From Sweltsa coloradensis (Eukaryota > Arthropoda > Insecta > Plecoptera > Chloroperlidae), in the NCBI GenBank assembly GCA_024449915.1, contig JAMZAV010000165.1, positions 186,001 through 250,000 on the forward strand: DNA of 64,000 bases, in the 5' to 3' direction. Shown here one piece after another: positions 58,996 through 64,000 of this stretch. A program made the position numbers and the translations under genes. Within the stretch, counting starts at the first letter, position 1, and every line of letters starts with the position of its first letter. The notes beneath the pieces are model-generated. The model was not told where the DNA came from. It saw only the letters and a list, made by a program, of their open reading frames with translations, and did not search any database.

Positions 58996-61096
58996 CATTA
59001 TAGTTTCTTGACTTTATATTTTATATATTTCACCATTGTAATCAGGTTGATAGAAAATGGCTTTGCCATCCAACAGAGGAGATAAACTACACATCATTAG
59101 TTCACTATTTGCTTGCTACTAGACTCGCCGCAGAAAGCATTAGCTAATTAGAATATTATGTAGGATGGATGAAGCAATTTACGTGTAGGTCATTACAGTT
59201 AGCGGAGAAGTTTAATTTTATCAGGTTGGCGGACTGCCAGAAACAGCGCGTTTTTTAGATTAACCTTTTTATTTCAAATTCAATATCAATTAGGCTTACT
59301 TCCCAACGCAAGGAACATGAATGGAAGGCAAAGAGTCTAAAAGCATAACTATAGAGGAATTTCAAATGGTTCATATTCATAATTCAAATAACCAAACCTG
59401 CTTTTTTTATGAGAACAAAAATATAACCAACATTATGTACAATTTAACTTGAACACTTTAGTATTGTTTTAATTTGCAACAGCGTCTATAAAGGGTGACG
59501 TTCATCTATATCATATTAAATCATATTTATTCAATGAAATGCCCTACAAATATTTACTTCTTGCAATTCCTTCAAAGGAGCTTGCTGAAGCAGAAGTGTA
59601 TTATTACTTATCAGCAATTTGAAAAGCTAAGCACTACAAGCTCAGAAAGAAACAGAATGTGCGTCAACATTGTCATCTAGGGAAGAGTCCATGATAGATG
59701 CTGGAGTATGTCGATAGTGAATCCCTAGCAATTGTTTGATAATGGTCAATGAAATATATACCGGCCACGACTATCTCCAGGTCGCCCTCACAAACAGGAT
59801 GGTTGTTTCACCTAAGTACCCACTGACCGGGATGCACCAACTTATTGTTTTTCCCTGAAAGCAGAATGGGACTTAATGGAATGAAAAATAAAAAATATGC
59901 GATACTGGGCAGTTGTGTGCTGTTCATTAATGATGTTACATAATTTTTTTACCAAATTAGACCCCTGACACCCCCTACTCTCACAGTTTGTCACAAAAAG
60001 TGAACTCTCGTCTCCCGTCCCCCTTAAATGATGTCACAAGAAATAAACAAATAAACTACCACTACCCGCCAACCGCCCCGCCAGACCCCGTAAACCATAT
60101 TTTAGTGATAATTTTACCGCGGAAAAAATCATTCACATTTAGATCAAATATTCTTCTTCTCGGAGCGTTAATAAAATGATCAAAAACATTTTTTTAAATT
60201 AGATAAACTCATAAATTTTCAGTGCTTATATGGATGTCACAGGAAGCATAACCCCCCCCCCCCCCCCCGTATCACACATTGTTACAAGTTAATGGTTTCC
60301 CGTTCCCCCTCATTGTGTAACATCATTTATGGACGGCTCTTTTGGTATAACACACAAGACGACAAAATATCTCCGAAGTCTAAAAAATAAATTAAATAAT
60401 TCGTGTAAGAACGAAACAGTTTAACTTGTAAATTTAGGTGAAGTTAGGTTGGTGTGCCTGAGCGACCTTGGTCTGTTCCACGCGCCAAGTATAATTGAAA
60501 GCGTTTTGTCGCACAGACAGGGCAGGGCTTTGCCCCCCTCGTTGGCACGCCGCTCCCACCTAATGAACAATAGCCACCAATTAATCCGAGGCAGCCATTG
60601 TGAACGTCAATGACCTTACTGAACCGCCCAGTTTATTTTTCACTTTAACTAACCTCCCGGAAAACCTATTCACATCGAGCCACTGCTTTAACCAACTAGG
60701 AAGCTTACTTATAAATAAATAGAGTTCAATGGCAGGTTTAGTTTCACCAAGAATGTATGCAGTTATTTATTTAATTCAATATGTAATCAGGAGTGTGCAT
60801 CCAGTTCCTGAAAATTGGGGTTTGGTGATCCTCAAAAGAGGACCTCACGGTAACGTTTAAAATTTGAAATTTTAAAACATTATTTCTTGATGAAATACGT
60901 TCTTCCAAATCTAATCCTTATTTTATAGAAATTTCTCGGGAGAATCCTGACCCTCTGTCAAACTAGGTAGGCGTTTTAGAGGGAAATAAATAATAGTAAA
61001 CTGTTCGAGAATACGATTGCATCCTGGACAGGTTGGGCAGGTTTTTATTTATTGTTATACACTGTGAGTAGAATAACAAAGAAAGACTGAAATATA
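58996..61096. other. Intron; poly-C run
   Basis: A poly-C run lies at about 60252-60268. No exon or known repeat was recognised. Confidence 0.45.
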
Positions 61097-61207
61097 AAAC
61101 CCGGCACCTCCACCAAAACTTTGGAAATTTTGTTGGATGTTGAGACAAACCTGACAAATAGCTCAATAGAAAGCAAGCTAAGATTTTCATTTCAGAATTA
61201 AAATATA
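61097..61207 (+). repeat. 111-bp satellite, unit 1
   Basis: Begins AAACCCGGCACCTCCACCAA and ends TTCATTTCAGAATTAAAATA+TA. Units 2 (62187-62297), 3 (63767-63878) and 4 (63879-64000, diverged, cut by the window end) follow, split by family B insertions. Confidence 0.9.
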
Positions 61208-62101
61208 CTAGGAAAACGCTAAAGTCCCGTCGCGTTGTTGAGCGAGCACCGGTACGTGCAACACGACCCGAGTACGACATTCCCATTATGTTACATACCA
61301 ATAAGTCTTTAAGGTCTTGACCGATTTAGTTGAAAATTTGTAAAATAGGAGAGAATGGATCAAATTCACCGCCATCTAGAGGACCTTGACATCATTTCTT
61401 TGGGAAAACTATTTTAACTCTTGATTACTTCTAGGTGGCAGTGCATTGTAACCAGAATTCTTGTGCGACTTTTCGTTGCCATGGTAACGTTACTTTTGTT
61501 AAAATGTAATTTCTATCTACACTACTTATCGGATCATAATAAAATTAACATATTCGTGACCAGACGGACATTCTAAAAGATTTGGCTACCTCAGATTTTG
61601 TCGCCGTGCAGTTTTAAAAAAAAAACTTTAGATCTACTTTAATGTAACTCTTATAACTTTTTGAACGATTTTGCCACAAAACTAATGACATTCAATCTGA
61701 AACGAAGCTTGCGGATGTCAAAATTTCAACTCGATCCGAGCCTCCGTTCGACCGCTATCATGAGCCAAAGAAGCTGCGCGACTTTCCGTTGCCATGGTAA
61801 CGGTTCTTTGTTATAATGTAATTTCCATCTAAACTACTTATCGGATCAAAATAAAATTAACATATTCGTGACCGGACGAACATTCTAAATGATTTGGCCA
61901 CCTCAGATTTTGTCGCCGTTTAGTTTGAAAAAAAAAACTTTCGATTAACTTAAATGTAACTTTTTAATTTTTTGAACGATTTTGCCACAAAACTATACAG
62001 CAACCCGCATAGGTGGTATGTACATGTGTGCAAAATTTCAGGTCGATCAGAGAAACGGTGCGACCTGTACCGAAGCAGTAACAGAAAAAAAACAAAAAAA
62101 C

Positions 62102-62134
<33 letters not shown>

Positions 62135-62186
62135 CAGACATTCGAGCCATAAGAGTCAGGTGGAGACGCTCGCTACGCTCGCTCAA
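61208..62186 (-). mobile_element. Family B Helitron-like element with a family A hairpin loop
   Basis: The plus strand starts CTAGGAAAACGCTAAAG, TCCCGTCGCGTTG (family A loop sequence) and continues TTGAGCGAGCACCGG with a family B body to CGCTCGCTCAA. Removing it rejoins satellite units as AATATA|AAACCC, exactly as at the uninterrupted unit 3/4 joint. Confidence 0.85.
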
Positions 62187-62297
62187 AAACCCGGCACCTC
62201 CACCAAAACTCTGAATTTTTTGTTGGATGTTGAGACAAACCTGACAAATAGCTCAATAGAAAGCAAGCTAAGATTTTCATTTCAGAATAAAAATATA
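62187..62297 (+). repeat. 111-bp satellite, unit 2
   Basis: Same sequence as unit 1 with few changes. It ends at the CTAG of the next family B element. Confidence 0.9.
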
Positions 62298-63766
62298 CTA
62301 GGAAAACGCTCAGTTGGACGCGTTGTTGAGCGAGCACCGGTACGTGCAACATGACCCGAGTACGACATTCCCATAAGGCCCACCACACAGTGTAGGCCTA
62401 ACTGGATATTGACATTGTACACATTGTACTAATTCACGTCATGCCTTCTAAAGTGTATCTTTGTTGAGCGAGCGAAGCGAGCGTCTCCACTTGACTCTTA
62501 TGGCTCGAATGTCTGTTTTTTTTTTTTCTGTTACTGCTTCGATACAGGTCGCACCGTTTCTCTGATCGACCTGAAATTTTGCACACATGTACATACCACC
62601 TAGGCGGGTTGCTGTATAGTTTTGTGGCAAAATAGTTCAAAAAGTTAAAAAGTTACATTAAAGTTAATCGAAAGTTTTTTTTTCAAACTAAACGGCGACA
62701 AAATCTGAGGTGGCCAAATCATTTAGAATGTCCGTCCGATCACGAATATGTTATTTTTATTTTGATCCGATAAGTAGTGTAGATGGAAATTACATTATAA
62801 AAAGTCCCGTTACCATGGCAACGGAAAGTCGCACAGCTTTTTTGGCTCATGATAGCGGTCGAACGGAGGCTCGGATCGAGTTGAAATTTTGACCATCCGC
62901 AAGTTTCGTTCCCGATTGAATGCCATTAGTTTTGTGGCAAAATCGTTCAAAAAGTTATAAAGTTACATTAAAGTTAATCTAAAGTTTTTTTTTAAACTTA
63001 ACGGCGACAAAATCTGAGGTAGCCAAATCATTTAGAATGTCCGTCCGGTCACGAATATGTTAATTTTATTTTGATCCGATAAGTAGTGTAGATAGAAATT
63101 ACATTTTAACAAAAGTAACGTTACCATGGCAACGAAAAGTCGCACAAGAATTCTGGTCACTATGTACTGCCACCTAGAAGTAATCAAGAGTTAAAATAGT
63201 TTTCCCAAAGAAATAATGTCAAGGTCCTTTAGATGGCGGTGGATTTTATCCATTCTCTCCTATTTTACAAATTTTCAGCTAAATCGGTCAAGACCTTAAA
63301 GACTTATTGGTATGTAACATTATGGGAATGTCGTACTCGGGTCGTGTTGCACGTACCGGTGCTCGCTCAACAACGCGTCCAACTGAGCGTTTTCCTAGTA
63401 TCTTCACTGCCTCCTTCATTTTTAACTTCATTTTTCGAATTATGATTACCAATAAGTCTTTGAGGTCATGACCGATTTAGCTGAAAATTTGGAAAATAGG
63501 AGAGAATGTTATACTTATTGACCCTGCAAAATTTCATAACGATCGGAACATTTTTTTTATTATTTTTTTTTTTTTTTTTATTACCAACGATCGGATTTTG
63601 TTCAAAAACTATATAGCAACCCGCCTAGGTGGTATGTACATGTGTAAAAAATTTCAGATCGATCAGAGAAACGGTGCGACCTGTATCGAAGCAGTAACAG
63701 AAAAAGAAAAAAAACAGACATTCGAGCCATAAGAGTCAAGTGGAGACGCTCGCTACGCTCGCTCAA
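62298..63766 (-). mobile_element. Family B element broken by a roughly 1.06-kb insertion
   Basis: The left piece 62298-62372 is a normal CTAG/hairpin end. The right piece from about 63435 to 63766 resumes with ACCAATAAGTCTTTGAGG and ends CGCTCGCTCAA. The intervening DNA includes a second, complete family B element in the opposite orientation. The right piece is internally shortened. Confidence 0.75.
62464..63398 (+). mobile_element. Family B Helitron-like element, full length, nested
   Basis: TTGAGCGAGCGAAGCGAGCG to GCTCGCTCAA, CAACGCG, hairpin, TTCCTAG, T. 935 bp with the usual T-run near the start and two CCATGG palindromes (GTTACCATGGCAAC). Confidence 0.88.
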
Positions 63767-64000
63767 AAACCCGGCACCTCCACCAAAACTCTGGAATTTT
63801 TGTTGGATATTGAGACAAACCTGACAAATAGCTCAATAGAAAGCAAGCTTAGATTTTCATTTCTGAATTAAAATATAAAACCCGCACCTCCACCAAAACT
63901 CTGGAATTTTTATTGGATGTTGAGACAAAACTAATATTTAGCTAAATAGAAAGCGATAATTATGAACAATTCCGTATTATTGTCAGAGTTGCAAAATAAC
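63767..64000 (+). repeat. 111-bp satellite, units 3 and 4
   Basis: Two adjacent units. The joint at 63878/63879 shows the uninterrupted sequence used as the empty site. Unit 4 has lost one G in the CCCGGC motif and diverges toward the window end. Confidence 0.88.

Noticed and set aside
1..64000. CRISPR-like spaced repeats
   Set aside because: All regular arrays (21, 41, 45, 47 and 51 bp) are head-to-tail minisatellites without unique spacers, and the DNA is eukaryotic.

Overview
This is animal nuclear DNA, most likely from an arthropod with large repeat-filled introns. The introns have GT-AG borders and there are tRNA-derived SINEs, non-LTR retrotransposon fragments and several families of small DNA transposons. 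No ribosomal RNA, CRISPR or prokaryote-like gene cluster was seen. I cannot name the species; a hemipteran or similar insect is only an impression.

The backbone is one plus-strand gene running through most of the window. Five consecutive coding exons (10611-10748, 14861-15031 or 14750-15031, 20075-20144, 26593-26688, 54150-54242) join with matching phases. They encode the C-terminal part of an SH3 domain, an acidic linker, and most of a DH (RhoGEF) domain ending in the CR3 motif. SH3 followed by DH, together with the sequence, points to the giant muscle M-band protein Unc-89/obscurin. The upstream SH3 half and the downstream DH end, PH, Ig and kinase exons were not found here. Introns are about 4.0-4.1, 5.0, 6.4 and 27.5 kb. 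Two exons carry a tandem duplication that copies the splice acceptor and the start of the exon.

Nested antisense in the intron between 15031 and 20075 is an intact, intronless 441-codon F-box/leucine-rich-repeat gene (17850-19175, minus).

The rest is mobile DNA. The strongest pattern is a set of Helitron/Helentron-like non-autonomous elements in at least three families. All end in a small stem-loop followed by TTCCTAG and then T. Each family starts with its own 10-15 bp terminal word, whose reverse complement lies just inside the 3' hairpin: TTGGATGAGC (family A), TTGAGCGAGC or TTAAGCGAGC (family B), TTAGACGAG-GAGCG (family D). Paralogous empty sites fix the ends to the base and show insertion without target duplication. 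Other elements are: a roughly 640-bp element with TTAA target duplication (family C, four copies); a 634-bp near-perfect foldback element flanked by TTAA; a 1.4-kb foldback element; a 3.6-kb transposon whose right arm is amplified into five 515-bp tandem copies and which holds a decayed ORF; jockey/CR1-like and RTE-like retrotransposon fragments; SINEs; and many micro- and minisatellites. The right end (61-64 kb) is a 111-bp satellite with family B elements inserted repeatedly, one inside another.
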